NCBI GenBank assembly: GCA_050875145.1
Contig: JBNMLH010000010.1
Span: 54,292-118,291, forward strand
Length of the DNA stretch: 64,000 nucleotides
Direction: 5' to 3'
Source: CAG-411 sp050875145
GTDB lineage: Bacteria; Bacillota; Clostridia; Lachnospirales; Lachnospiraceae
The notes beneath the pieces are model-generated. The model was not told the DNA's origin, ran no database searches, and saw only the letters and a list, made by a program, of their open reading frames with translations. Shown here piece by piece: positions 37,250-46,613 of this stretch. Position numbers and translations under genes: made by a program. Position 1 is the stretch's first letter. The number at the start of each line of letters is the position of its first letter.

Positions 37250-37885
37250 TTGATAAGGTTTTATGTATTTGTGACAGAAAACAGATTCAGAAAAGAGGAA
37301 AAGAAATTGCAGTTGCAACAATTTACTTTGCATATGGGGAAGGAAGAAATTGTAATAGAAATCAAACGTAGCAAACGCAAGTCTATGGCAATCGAAATAA
37401 CCCATGGAAAAGTATTGGCAAGAGTTCCTGTTTTTGCAACAGATTTGCAGATAAAAGAATTTTTGCTTCAATATCAATCGTGGATAAAACAAAAAATTAT
37501 AAAGGAAAGAGAAAATACACAGAAACCAGATTATAAGCTTCCAGCCTTTTCTAATATAACGGCAGCAGAAAGAAAAAAGATAAGAGATGCCTTTCAAAAA
37601 AGGGCGGAGTTCTATGCCAAGCAGATGCAGGTAGAGTTTTGCAAAATTACGATTCGTGATCAGAAGACCCGCTGGGGCAGTTGTAGCAGCAAGAAAAATC
37701 TGAATTTTAATTATAAGCTGTATTTTTTGCCAGAGGAATGGATGGAATATGTAGTTGTACATGAACTGGCACACTTGGTTTATATGAATCATGGAAGAAA
37801 ATTTTGGCATCTGGTAGAAAAGTATTGTCCTGCTTATGCACAGTATAGACAGGAATTAAATAGGGTTGTTATCTTGGAAGAATAA
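37250..37885 (+). CDS. YgjP/DUF45-type metallopeptidase
   Basis: Predicted cytoplasmic zinc metallohydrolase. The gluzincin motif is H-E-L-A-H in VVVHELAHLVYMNHGRKFWHLVEKY, with the family signature DQKTRWGSCSSKKNLNFNYKLYFLP before it. Substrate unknown. The open frame starts with a TTG at 37250, only 4 nt after znuB and without a ribosome site. The conserved part begins later, and a TTG at 37307 preceded by AAGAGGAAA is another possible start, so the first 20-odd residues are doubtful. It may be the last gene of the znu transcript. Confidence 0.8.
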   Translation: MIRFYVFVTENRFRKEEKKLQLQQFTLHMGKEEIVIEIKRSKRKSMAIEITHGKVLARVPVFATDLQIKEFLLQYQSWIKQKIIKERENTQKPDYKLPAFSNITAAERKKIRDAFQKRAEFYAKQMQVEFCKITIRDQKTRWGSCSSKKNLNFNYKLYFLPEEWMEYVVVHELAHLVYMNHGRKFWHLVEKYCPAYAQYRQELNRVVILEE

Positions 37886-38010
37886 GCATGACAAAGTATG
37901 AGGAGTATGATAAAATAAAAGTATTTAGAACAGTAGATTAGAACATTGTGGACTAGGGGTAGAAGAAAAGTGGTTCGATAGATGGGACTAGATTGTAAGG
38001 AGGTTAAATT

Positions 38011-38574
38011 ATGGATATGTTTGAAAAAGCAACGAAAGTAGCAAAAGAAATGGGAGATACGGTAATTAACTCTGCCAAAAACATTGGTGGAAACTTGTAT
38101 AACATAACAAAAGAGCAAAGTGAGATGGCAAGTTTAAATGTTCAAAAATCATTGATTGAAAAGCGTATGACAGAATATTATGCAGAAATTGGAAAACGCT
38201 ATGTAGAATATATGGAAAATTGCGAAGGTGGCGAGGCATTTCAAGTGAGTGATATACTGGAAAAAATGCAGCCAGATTTGGAAAAACTTTCAGAAGTAAA
38301 AGAACAAATTACAGAAAAAGAATTTGCAATTAAGGAAGGAAATGAGCAAAAAGCACGTAAAAGAGCGCAGGAAACCTTTGATAAGGAAAAAGAAACTTTA
38401 GACAAAGCATTAAATATGGAGATTTTGTCGGCGGAAGAGTACGAAGAAAAGCTTGCATTGGCAAAAAATAAATTGGAGCATTATGAGTTGTTGCGAAAGG
38501 TAGATATGCAGCTTTCTATGGGGATTATTACAAAAAGTGAGTATGACGAAAAAGTAAAAAATATTTTGAATTAA
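38011..38574 (+). CDS. Coiled-coil protein with a SHOCT-like C-terminus
   Basis: 187 aa, soluble, strongly charged and almost entirely helical. Residues 60-130 have Glu/Lys heptads typical of coiled coils. The last about 25 residues (LSMGIITKSEYDEKVKNIL) resemble the SHOCT oligomerisation motif (short helix followed by G-x-I-T-x-x-E-F/Y). An earlier half-copy, ILSAEEYEEKLALAKNKL, repeats the idea. No enzyme motif is seen. The ribosome site AAGGAGG is strong, and the gene stands alone before a terminator. Confidence 0.65.
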   Translation: MDMFEKATKVAKEMGDTVINSAKNIGGNLYNITKEQSEMASLNVQKSLIEKRMTEYYAEIGKRYVEYMENCEGGEAFQVSDILEKMQPDLEKLSEVKEQITEKEFAIKEGNEQKARKRAQETFDKEKETLDKALNMEILSAEEYEEKLALAKNKLEHYELLRKVDMQLSMGIITKSEYDEKVKNILN

Positions 38575-38580
38575 AGAAGG

Positions 38581-38612
38581 GTCCTTTCTCCTTTGGTGGA
38601 AAGGACTTTTCC
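38581..38612 (+). terminator. Rho-independent terminator
   Basis: GTCCTTTC (38581-38588) pairs with GAAAGGAC (38599-38606), followed by TTTT. Confidence 0.8.
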
Positions 38613-38675
38613 TATTATTAATATGGATAAGAGTAAATTGTTTGTTTCGTTGTGTTTATAGGAGGGAAAATTAAA

Positions 38676-39467
38676 ATGAGAAAGGCATATACATTGATAA
38701 CAGGTGCATCCGGGGGCATTGGAAAAGAATTCGCAGAGCTTTTTGCAAAGGATGGACATAATTTAATTTTGGTTGCTCGAAACGAAAAGAAACTATTAAG
38801 TGTTAAGAAAAAACTGGAAACACGTTATGGTATCAGAATAGTGGTAATTGTATTAGACTTGTCAAAACAGAATGCAGCAGAGAAGTTGCATGCATATACA
38901 GCACAAAAACAGTATGTGGTGGATCATCTGGTAAATAATGCCGGTTTTGGAGATTGGGGTGAATTTCTGAAAGCGGATTGGGAACGTCAAAATGAGATGA
39001 TACAGGTCAATCTTTTGGCACTGATGCGACTGACCTATTTATATGGAAGAGATATGAAAAAGCAAAAGAAAGGACGTATTTTGAATGTGGCTTCTGTGGC
39101 AGCTTTTTGTGCGGGACCCTACATGTCTGTTTATTATGCTTCCAAAGCTTTTGTGCTGAGTTTTTCGCAGGCAGTTCATGAAGAACTAAAGCAATATGGA
39201 GTAAGTGTGACTGCGTTGTGTCCCGGTCCGACAAAGACTGGCTTTGAAGCAGCGGCTTGCTTGAAAAATTCAAAGATGTTTACATTGTTACCGGTAGAGT
39301 CAGCAAAAGCTGTTGCAAAATGTGGTTATAAGTCAATGCAAAAAGGGCATCCATTGGCGTATTCCGGATTAGTAACCCAATGGGGAAATGTGGCTTCCCG
39401 AATCGTGAGCAAACGAGTAGCTAGAAAGTTTGCAAAACAAATCAATGGAAAGCCGAATGAATTATAA
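38676..39467 (+). CDS. Short-chain dehydrogenase/reductase
   Basis: 263 aa classical SDR. The NAD(P)-binding motif TGASGGIGKEFA lies at residues about 9-20, NNAGFGDWG around 80, and the catalytic residues in SVAAF...YYASKAF (Ser, Tyr-x-x-x-Lys). The Arg in LVARNEKK after the second strand favours NADPH. The substrate is not evident. The chosen ATG has GGAGGG at good spacing; the upstream ATG at 38652 overlaps no ribosome site. It converges with the TetR gene, whose stop lies 1 nt away, with no terminator between. Confidence 0.85.
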   Translation: MRKAYTLITGASGGIGKEFAELFAKDGHNLILVARNEKKLLSVKKKLETRYGIRIVVIVLDLSKQNAAEKLHAYTAQKQYVVDHLVNNAGFGDWGEFLKADWERQNEMIQVNLLALMRLTYLYGRDMKKQKKGRILNVASVAAFCAGPYMSVYYASKAFVLSFSQAVHEELKQYGVSVTALCPGPTKTGFEAAACLKNSKMFTLLPVESAKAVAKCGYKSMQKGHPLAYSGLVTQWGNVASRIVSKRVARKFAKQINGKPNEL

Positions 39468-39468
39468 A

Positions 39469-40050
39469 TTAGGCTTTGACTGCTTCTTTTTTCACAATAT
39501 TTGGTAAAGAGTGTTTGAAGATAGAGGAAATGTATTGAATCATAGTATCCTCACAAAAATTTTCTGTGGATTTAAATTGATTTATAACTTTGCCTACGAT
39601 TCCCTCCGTATAAAAGTCACACAAAAATTGTTTAAAATCTTCGTTTAGTGTTGCATGCTCTAAAGTTTCGATTTGCTCTATGACACACAAGATAATTCCG
39701 TTTAAATCGTGGTAGAGAAACTCTTTGAGTGTATCTCTCCCAATGGAATCATAGGCACAGTTTAAAATATGCTTGTTATCACGAATATAGTTTAGAACAA
39801 AACGAATGGCATCCTCATATTCTGTGAGAAAGTCAAATTGGCGAACAACGTCAATCGCTTCCTGTTCTAAGGTCCATTTTAACAATTCACATACTTCATT
39901 AAAGTGGTAGTAAAAAGTTTTTCGGTTTACACCACAGTCTTTTACAATATCTGTCACTGTGATTTTTGATAAGGGTTTTATTTCCATAAGTCTTTTCAGC
40001 GATGCTGAGAGGGCTTTTTTTGTATATAAAGTTGTAATGTTATGTTTCAT
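39469..40050 (-). CDS. TetR-family transcriptional regulator
   Basis: 193 aa. The N-terminal helix-turn-helix is KITVTDIVKDCGVNRKTFYYHF. The C-terminal ligand domain is variable and not recognised; it resembles the DhaS/TetR_C_7 group in layout. GGAGAG precedes the ATG at 40050; an upstream TTG (40062) has no ribosome site. Divergently placed from the MMPL exporter gene, so it probably represses that operon and itself. Confidence 0.85.
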   Translation of the reverse strand: MKHNITTLYTKKALSASLKRLMEIKPLSKITVTDIVKDCGVNRKTFYYHFNEVCELLKWTLEQEAIDVVRQFDFLTEYEDAIRFVLNYIRDNKHILNCAYDSIGRDTLKEFLYHDLNGIILCVIEQIETLEHATLNEDFKQFLCDFYTEGIVGKVINQFKSTENFCEDTMIQYISSIFKHSLPNIVKKEAVKA

Positions 40051-40354
40051 AAGACTCTCCAATCAAAATGAATGTATAGTATAAAAAGATTAAAATGTTT
40101 CTTATTTTTAAGCGGATTATTCCGCGTTTTGTCGTAAAAATAAGGTTTCCTTTTTATTATACAAGTGTTTCTTCTATTTTCAATGGTTAATTTTTTGAAC
40201 GCAGGTAAGTAGTTCACTATCTCTAAGTCCAAAATTTACCCATCAAAAGCATGTAATTTGTCCGAAATTTACCCATATAGGTAAAAACTGCCCGTTTTAT
40301 TTTTGGGATGCTTTGGTAAAATGATTAGCAAGAAAGTCAAAGGAGGATTATGCA
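40051..40354. promoter_or_regulatory. Divergent regulatory region between tetR and the MMPL gene
   Basis: A direct repeat TCC(A/G)AAATTTACCCAT occurs at 40228-40243 and 40261-40276, 33 bp apart. The second copy continues into the inverted repeat TTTACC-CATATA-GGTAAA (40269-40285). TAAAAT at 40317-40322 is a likely -10 box for the MMPL gene. AAGGAGGA is the ribosome site. Nothing else is seen. Confidence 0.5.
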
Positions 40355-42409
40355 ATGCAGAAATTTTATGAAAAGATAACTGCGAAACCGCTGCTTATCG
40401 TCATGATTTTTTTAACCATTTCTATAATTTGTGGTATTTGCAGTAAATTTGTATCCGTTAATTATGATATGAATGCATATTTGCCAGATGAAAGTAAATC
40501 CACTGTGTCTTTAGATGTAATGAATAAAGAGTTCGATGGTGGTATTCCAAATGTAAGGGCAATGGTTCCTAATGTGACAATTGCGGAAGCTTTACAATAT
40601 AAGGAAAAGTTTGAAGCAATTCCAGGAGTATCTGAGGTAACTTGGTTAGATGATGCAGTTTCTATATTAGAACCATTGGAGACACAAGATACAGAAACAA
40701 TAGAAACTTATTATAAAGATGGAAATGCACTGTTTTCTATCGCAGTGGAAGAAGATGCTACGCTGGATGCAGTGGAAGAAATCCGTACGATTATAGGAGA
40801 TAAGGGGGCCATGACCGGTTCTGCGGTTTCTACGGAAGTTGCTACCAATAGTACTGTGTCCGAAATATCTAAGATTGTAGTAATTGCAGTATTGATTGTA
40901 ATTGCCATATTATTTCTTACAACCAATTCCTGGGTGCAACCATTCATCATAATGGCAGGGCTTGGAATTGCAATTTTAATAAACAGAGGAAGTAATTTGC
41001 TGTTTGGAGAGATTTCCTTTGTATCAAATGCAGCAGGTTCTATCCTACAGTTAGCAGTATCGTTGGATTATTCTGTATTTTTGATGCATCGTTTTGAGGA
41101 ATATCGAAAGGACTATGCGAATCCAAAGGATGCCATGGTAGAAGCATTATGTAAATCAACCAGTTCAATTTTGTCTAGTGGTATGACAACTGTGATTGGA
41201 TTTCTTGCATTATGTTTGATGCAATTTAAAATCGGTCCTGATTTGGGGCTTGTGTTGGCAAAAGGTGTAGCAATCAGTCTTATCAGTGTATTTACATTAT
41301 TGCCTTGCATTATATTGTTGACCTATAAATGGATTGATAAAACAGAGCATCGTCCATTGTTGCCATCTTTTGAAAAGTTTGGAAAAGGAATTTGCAAATG
41401 TATGATTCCTTGTGTAGCAATTTTTGTAGTAGCCATTGTACCAAGTTATCTGGCATCCAATGCAAATAGCTTTTATTATGGTTCTTCCCATATTTTTGGG
41501 AAGGAAACAAAGTTGGGAGCGGATACGGAAACTATTGAAAAAATCTTTGGAAAAAATGATACTTATGTGCTATTAGTTCCCAAGGATACAAACGTAACAC
41601 AGCAAAAATTGTCTGCTGAATTGCAGAAATTACCAGAAGTCACTGGAATTATTTCCTATGTAGATACTGTGGGAGAGGAAATACCAGAAGAATATCTGGA
41701 CGAAGATACCTATTCAAAACTGGTTTCCAAACATTACAGTCGTATGGTTTTGTCATTAGATACAGATTATGAAGGCAGTGATACCTTTGCATTGGTAAAA
41801 GAAATCCGAAGCATTGCCAAAAAATATTATGGAAAAGAGTATTACTTAGCAGGAAATGGAGTTAGTACTTATGATCTTATGGATACCGTAACAAAAGATA
41901 TGGTGAAAGTAAATTTAATTGCCATTGGTGCTGTTTTCCTCGTTTTATTAGTGAGTATGAAGTCTGTTCTGTTACCTTTGTTATTAGTGTTGAGCATTGA
42001 AACAGCAATTTGGATTAACTTGGCAATTCCATATTTTTCTGATCAGTCCATTTTCTATATTGCGTATCTGATTATAAGTTCCATTCAGTTGGGTTCAACT
42101 GTAGATTATGCAATTTTAATGACAGATCGTTATATGGAAAATCGAGAGGTGTTACCAAAAAGGGAAGCGATTATTCAAACAATTTCCTCTTGTACCGTGT
42201 CTATTCTTACATCAGGAATTACGTTGGTTGCAGTAGGATTTTTAATGGGCTATATTTCTACCCATGGATTATTAGCACAACTTGGTATCTTTATGGGAAG
42301 AGGGGCTGTATGTTCTCTACTGATTGTATTTTTGGTACTTCCAGGTTTGTTGTATTTATTTGACAGATTTATTATCAAAAAGAAAAAGGTATCTGTTTCA
42401 ACCGAATGA
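40355..42409 (+). CDS. MMPL/RND-family membrane protein
   Basis: 684 aa exporter-like protein built as two homologous halves. Each half has one transmembrane helix, an external domain of about 150 residues, and a five-helix bundle carrying the family motif: SLDYSVFLMHRFEEYR in the first half and GSTVDYAILMTDRYMENR in the second, with the proton-relay-like Asp. Short Firmicutes members of this type are thought to move lipids or hydrophobic compounds. Divergent TetR and the following exported heptad-repeat protein suggest a three-component export unit. The substrate is unknown. Confidence 0.85.
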   Translation: MQKFYEKITAKPLLIVMIFLTISIICGICSKFVSVNYDMNAYLPDESKSTVSLDVMNKEFDGGIPNVRAMVPNVTIAEALQYKEKFEAIPGVSEVTWLDDAVSILEPLETQDTETIETYYKDGNALFSIAVEEDATLDAVEEIRTIIGDKGAMTGSAVSTEVATNSTVSEISKIVVIAVLIVIAILFLTTNSWVQPFIIMAGLGIAILINRGSNLLFGEISFVSNAAGSILQLAVSLDYSVFLMHRFEEYRKDYANPKDAMVEALCKSTSSILSSGMTTVIGFLALCLMQFKIGPDLGLVLAKGVAISLISVFTLLPCIILLTYKWIDKTEHRPLLPSFEKFGKGICKCMIPCVAIFVVAIVPSYLASNANSFYYGSSHIFGKETKLGADTETIEKIFGKNDTYVLLVPKDTNVTQQKLSAELQKLPEVTGIISYVDTVGEEIPEEYLDEDTYSKLVSKHYSRMVLSLDTDYEGSDTFALVKEIRSIAKKYYGKEYYLAGNGVSTYDLMDTVTKDMVKVNLIAIGAVFLVLLVSMKSVLLPLLLVLSIETAIWINLAIPYFSDQSIFYIAYLIISSIQLGSTVDYAILMTDRYMENREVLPKREAIIQTISSCTVSILTSGITLVAVGFLMGYISTHGLLAQLGIFMGRGAVCSLLIVFLVLPGLLYLFDRFIIKKKKVSVSTE

Positions 42410-42588
42410 ATCCTTTATTATGGGGGAACAGTGCGAAAAAATAAATGGTAGTAGTTTTGGGTGTTTGTAATTGTTTTTGTTCTATAGGAAATATGCGTCT
42501 TATCGAACAGGTTACTTATGGTGGAGAAATTTAGTGAAGCTAATGTGGAGTTATTCACTTTGTTCTAAGATTGAGAAAGGATGATTTT

Positions 42589-44562
42589 ATGAGAAAGTCA
42601 AAATCAATTGTTGCCATTGGAATGGCATGTAGTTTGCTTGTTACATCCGGTATTCCGGCACAGGCTGCAGAAACACAGAATAAAAAAGAAGAAGTTGTGT
42701 ATATTATGACAAATGCCGCAGGCGATATGGATTCTGCTTATGTGGTAAACATTATGGATGGTGGTACCATTACGGATTATGGAAATTATAGTTCTGTAAA
42801 AATGTTAAATACCACGGATAACATTTCATTGGATGGTGATACGGTACAGTTTTCTTCAAAAGCAGATAAGGTTTATTATGAAGGAACATTAAAACAAGTG
42901 GAGATTCCATGGAATATATCCATTACCTATTATTTAGATGGTACACAATATGAGCCAGAAGAATTAGCTGGAAAAAGTGGTGCATTGGAAATTAAATTTA
43001 AGATAACAGAAAATACAGCATGTAAAAATAATTTCTTTGATGAGTATGCCTTGCAGGCCGCGTTTTCTCTGGACACTACAAAATGCAAAAATATAAAGGC
43101 AGAGGATGCGACGATTGCCAATGTGGGAGATCAAAAGCAGCTTTCTTATACGATATTGGCAGGAAAAGGGATTTCTACATCCATTACAGCAGATGTAACA
43201 GATTTTGAAATGGATGCGGTGTCTATCAATGGAGTAAAGTTAAACTTTTCTATTGATGTAGATAGCAGTGAGCTTACGGAACAAGTAAAGGAACTGGAAG
43301 ATGGAATCGAAAAAATTGCGAATGGTTCTAACGAGGTTTCGGATGGAGCCAAACAATTACAAACAGGAGGTGCAGATGCAAAAACAGGAACAGAAGATTT
43401 GACAGCGGGTATAAAAACATTAGATGATGGAACCAGTAATCTTACCAATGGTATGAAGAAAATGCAGACAGGATTACAAACATTAAATGCAAAATCCAAT
43501 CAGCTAGTCAGTGGTTCTAAAGAGGTAAAACAGGCACTTTCTAAAATACAAAAGGCATTGAATGGTGTTTCTACGGATACGAAAAATATAGAAAAGTTGG
43601 TTTCTGCTTCAGGCTCGATTCAAAAAGCAATCAAGGATTTGAAACAGGGGGCAAAAGAATTAGAGACAGCAGCAAGCTATGCAAGTTATAAAAGCGAAAT
43701 GAAAAAGAATGGGTTAGATATTGATACGTTGGAAAGTGGAAATATAGCGGCAATCAATAATCTTAATACGCAAATTGCACAGTTAAATGAGACGTTATCA
43801 CAAATAAAAGATGTACCAGGATATGAGGAGCAAGTGAAACAATTGCAGGAGCAGGTAAATAGTTTATCCCAGACAGTTGCATTGTTGCAGGGAAATAATG
43901 GTGCAATCACAGGAACAGAACAATACTTGAATGGAGTTTCTTCAGCAGCAGGGCAATTATATGCTGGATTAGAACAACTGGATTCTAATTATGAGACATT
44001 TAACAAATCAATCAATACACTAGCAACTACTATGAAGAAAATGCTTGTAAATATGTCTGCATTGTCAGAGGGCATCAATACGTTATGCACGCAATATAAA
44101 ACCTTAGATAAGGGCATTACAGCGTATACAAACGGAGTAGAAAATCTTGTGCAGGGATACAGTCAGTTGATGGCAGGTGTTTCACAGCTTTCTAGTGGCA
44201 GCAAACAATTACTAAGTGGTGCAAAAAGTCTGGATAGTGGCATGGGAAATTTGTATGATGGAATTACATCCCTAGCAGACGGTGCTGGAAAAGTATCCAC
44301 TGGAGCCGATAAAATGAGAAATAAGACAACAGGTATGGATACAAAAATTGATGAGAAAATAGATGATGTAACGAAATCTATTACGGGAACAGATAGCGAG
44401 GTAGTATCTTTTGCTTCCGAGAAAAATAAAAATATAAAATCGGTGCAGTTTGTAATAAAAACATCTGCCATTACAATGCCAGAACAAAAGGAGGAAAAGC
44501 AGGAAACAGAAGAAAAATTAAATTTTAGCCAGAAAATATTGCATTTATTTGGAATAAAATAA
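42589..44562 (+). CDS. Exported heptad-repeat protein (YhgE/Pip-like accessory)
   Basis: 657 aa. The signal peptide runs to about residue 29 (GIPAQA-A). Residues about 240-580 carry many repeats of the L-x-x-G-x-x-x-L type (for example LQTGGADAKTG, LTAGIKTLDDG, LSGAKSLDSGMGNLYDG), the pattern of the X-X-X-Leu-X-X-Gly repeat family found in YhgE/Pip proteins, which form long helical stalks. Unlike YhgE there is no C-terminal transmembrane bundle. An upstream in-frame TTG lacks support; the ATG at 42589 has AGAAAGGATG. It sits 180 nt after the MMPL gene and ends at a terminator. Confidence 0.75.
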   Translation: MRKSKSIVAIGMACSLLVTSGIPAQAAETQNKKEEVVYIMTNAAGDMDSAYVVNIMDGGTITDYGNYSSVKMLNTTDNISLDGDTVQFSSKADKVYYEGTLKQVEIPWNISITYYLDGTQYEPEELAGKSGALEIKFKITENTACKNNFFDEYALQAAFSLDTTKCKNIKAEDATIANVGDQKQLSYTILAGKGISTSITADVTDFEMDAVSINGVKLNFSIDVDSSELTEQVKELEDGIEKIANGSNEVSDGAKQLQTGGADAKTGTEDLTAGIKTLDDGTSNLTNGMKKMQTGLQTLNAKSNQLVSGSKEVKQALSKIQKALNGVSTDTKNIEKLVSASGSIQKAIKDLKQGAKELETAASYASYKSEMKKNGLDIDTLESGNIAAINNLNTQIAQLNETLSQIKDVPGYEEQVKQLQEQVNSLSQTVALLQGNNGAITGTEQYLNGVSSAAGQLYAGLEQLDSNYETFNKSINTLATTMKKMLVNMSALSEGINTLCTQYKTLDKGITAYTNGVENLVQGYSQLMAGVSQLSSGSKQLLSGAKSLDSGMGNLYDGITSLADGAGKVSTGADKMRNKTTGMDTKIDEKIDDVTKSITGTDSEVVSFASEKNKNIKSVQFVIKTSAITMPEQKEEKQETEEKLNFSQKILHLFGIK

Positions 44563-44609
44563 TACTAGAGGCAAAAGGCATCTATTTCTGTACGCCTTAT
44601 AATCAACGA

Positions 44610-44647
44610 AAGCCCCCTTTTCATAGTCTTTTACGAAAAGGGGGCTT
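44610..44647. terminator. Strong bidirectional terminator
   Basis: AAGCCCCCTTTTC pairs perfectly with GAAAAGGGGGCTT around a 12-nt loop, between converging genes. Confidence 0.85.
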
Positions 44648-44672
44648 GTCACATAAAATATATGTTTTTTTG

Positions 44673-45437
44673 TTACATTTCATCCATATCCTCTGAATGG
44701 AACGGAATATAAGGTATCATATCCACAAACGATTTTCCAGTTGCTTTGTTCGTTACTAAAACTTGAAAATCAACTGCTATTTCCGGAGAATCTTTATATT
44801 CCTCTTTTAATTCAAATGTAACGACAGTAGATGTTTTGTTTTGGGTCTGTTTCTTTGTAAAATATGAAGATGCTAATTTAGGACATTGTACTTGTACATC
44901 ATAATCCTTTTGATACTTTTTTAGGAGCGTACATATAAATTTCACAGAATTCTCATCGGTTATTTCATACATATCCTTTACAATTTGTTCTGTTTTTGGT
45001 GATGTACTACTCGATTTTTCCAAGTAAAACTCTCCTGTATAAAATGTCATTGTTTCACCTTCCGAATCATGGATAACAATATGATTAAAAGAAGGAATAT
45101 ATTTTTTCATTTTAACTTTTATTACATTATCATAAATATCCTCAACTGAAATATCTTCATAACACAGTTCAGAGGAACGATATAAATCCACTTGTTGAAT
45201 ATCTAATTTAGACAAATCTATCCCAAAATATAGTGTAATTTCTGTATCTTCACAATATACAAGATAATGGTAAGTATCCTGATTATCTGAACCTGCCATT
45301 TCTTCTATTTGATGATAGTCCTGATTTTGTTCTTCTACTATTTCTGATGATGTTATGTCTAGTGATTTTGTTTTATTACTACATGATGTTAATAGAAAAC
45401 TTCCAAGCAGTAATAGACATAATACTTTACTCTTCAT
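44673..45437 (-). CDS. Hypothetical lipoprotein
   Basis: 254 aa. The signal peptide has the lipobox LLTSC (Cys19), so the protein is probably anchored on the outer face of the membrane. The mature part is beta-rich with no recognised domain, and it is rich in Asp, Glu, Ser and Thr. It lies 31 nt downstream of the exported protein gene 45469-46099 on the same strand, so the pair are likely co-transcribed and may act together at the surface. Function unknown. Confidence 0.75.
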   Translation of the reverse strand: MKSKVLCLLLLGSFLLTSCSNKTKSLDITSSEIVEEQNQDYHQIEEMAGSDNQDTYHYLVYCEDTEITLYFGIDLSKLDIQQVDLYRSSELCYEDISVEDIYDNVIKVKMKKYIPSFNHIVIHDSEGETMTFYTGEFYLEKSSSTSPKTEQIVKDMYEITDENSVKFICTLLKKYQKDYDVQVQCPKLASSYFTKKQTQNKTSTVVTFELKEEYKDSPEIAVDFQVLVTNKATGKSFVDMIPYIPFHSEDMDEM

Positions 45438-45468
45438 ATTTGCAATAAATCCCTTCTTAATAATTTTA

Positions 45469-46099
45469 TTATTTATTTTTATAAGAAGCAGCTTTTATAA
45501 CAGCTCTAACTCTATCATGAGATGCTGCGTAGTATGTTTTATTATGCGCAGCATCATCATACTGATAGTTGCGTTTTTTTACTATTAAATATGATTCTAA
45601 ATCATAAGTAAGTCCCTTTTTAGGCGCAATTTTTATTTCCTTTGTTTCCCCCCATTTCGTTCCTATTGTAATACTCATACTTGCCTGAGCAACACTTTTA
45701 AAATCAAATTTAGTAGATCCAGTTATTTGCGCTGTTGTTTCAGATGAAACTGTTTGCTTATATGATGTGACACCAGATGATTTGCATATAAATCGGTCTC
45801 TATCATATGCTGTACTATAATTTTTTGTATTTGTTAAATACCATCCAAAATGGCCACCGCTACCACTATGCTTTAGTGTTGTAACTGTATTTGGACAATC
45901 TGATTTAAATGCCGCTTGTGCAGAAGAATAATACTCTGTTCCATCAATATAAAGAGTACCATTTGAACTTGTTATATTAAAATTTGAACTTGTTCCAGAT
46001 GATGGTGTGGCTGCCTGCGCAGTCAGAGGAGTAATTGTTGATGTGCAACATACTAATGCCAATGCTAATCCAGTAATTTTTTGTAAATTTTTTTGTCAT
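45469..46099 (-). pseudogene. Exported hypothetical protein, frameshifted in its signal peptide
   Basis: The main frame (45469-46062) encodes a mature secreted protein of about 180 aa after the cleavage site TAQA-A; domain not recognised. That frame lacks an ATG. The only ATG with a ribosome site (AAAGGAAT) lies at 46099 and is one frame off. Two homopolymer runs lie between (T7 at 46088-46094 and T6 at 46077-46082 on the plus strand). Removing one base from either restores a perfect signal peptide beginning MTK and continuing ITGLALALVCC. So the gene is either switched off by slippage, a fresh pseudogene, or carries a sequencing error. A TTG start at 46062 is a poor alternative. Confidence 0.6.
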
Positions 46100-46505
46100 T
46101 TTTCTATTCCTTTTTTATAGTTTATAATTGTGTTTTTAAAATTTTTCTTTTGTGCACACTGCGACATACTATCACATTTTTTTTCAAAAAAAAAGCCCAT
46201 TTGCGTAAACGTATGCGATTTTTGCACGAACGTCGCAAAAAAATTACAAATCTGCATTTTGTTTTTACATTTTTACATATTATTTGAATCAACTTCCTCT
46301 TTTTTTTATGCACAAACATTTTTAAACTTCAAAATTATATCCAACATTCGCCAGCAAATCAATACCTCCTTTTCATAGCACATTACAAGAAGGGAAATTA
46401 TCACACAATTCATTGTTCTATTGAAAAAATCTTTATCCCGACAGCCCACTTTTGTTTCTCTATAGGAAGGTGAGTCCTATAAAGCAAAAACATATACCTA
46501 CAAAT
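46100..46505. other. AT-rich intergenic stretch, no gene seen
   Basis: Upstream of two divergent genes. It holds poly-A/poly-T runs near 46180-46199 and a small hairpin TATAGGA...TCCTATA (46460-46480). No RNA gene or coding sequence with a ribosome site is supported. Confidence 0.4.
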
Positions 46506-46545
46506 AGAACATATGTTTGCTAAAAGTAGAAAAGTATGCTATACT
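46506..46545 (+). promoter_or_regulatory. SOS (LexA/DinR) box and promoter of the Y-family polymerase gene
   Basis: AGAACATATGTTTG (46506-46519) fits the Gram-positive LexA consensus CGAACRNRYGTTYG at 13 of 14 positions. It overlaps the -35 box TTGCTA (46517-46522), which is 17 nt from TATACT (46540-46545). Confidence 0.75.
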
Positions 46546-46613
46546 CTAGTTGTTTCTTTTGCAGAGAAAGAATAAGCTTGATGAGGATATTACGAATGTA
46601 GGGAGTGATCGTT

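Noticed and set aside
46093..46378. Short open frames in the AT-rich gap before the Y-family polymerase
   Set aside because: Composition is Phe/Lys/Ile-rich as expected from poly-A/T tracts, with no ribosome site.
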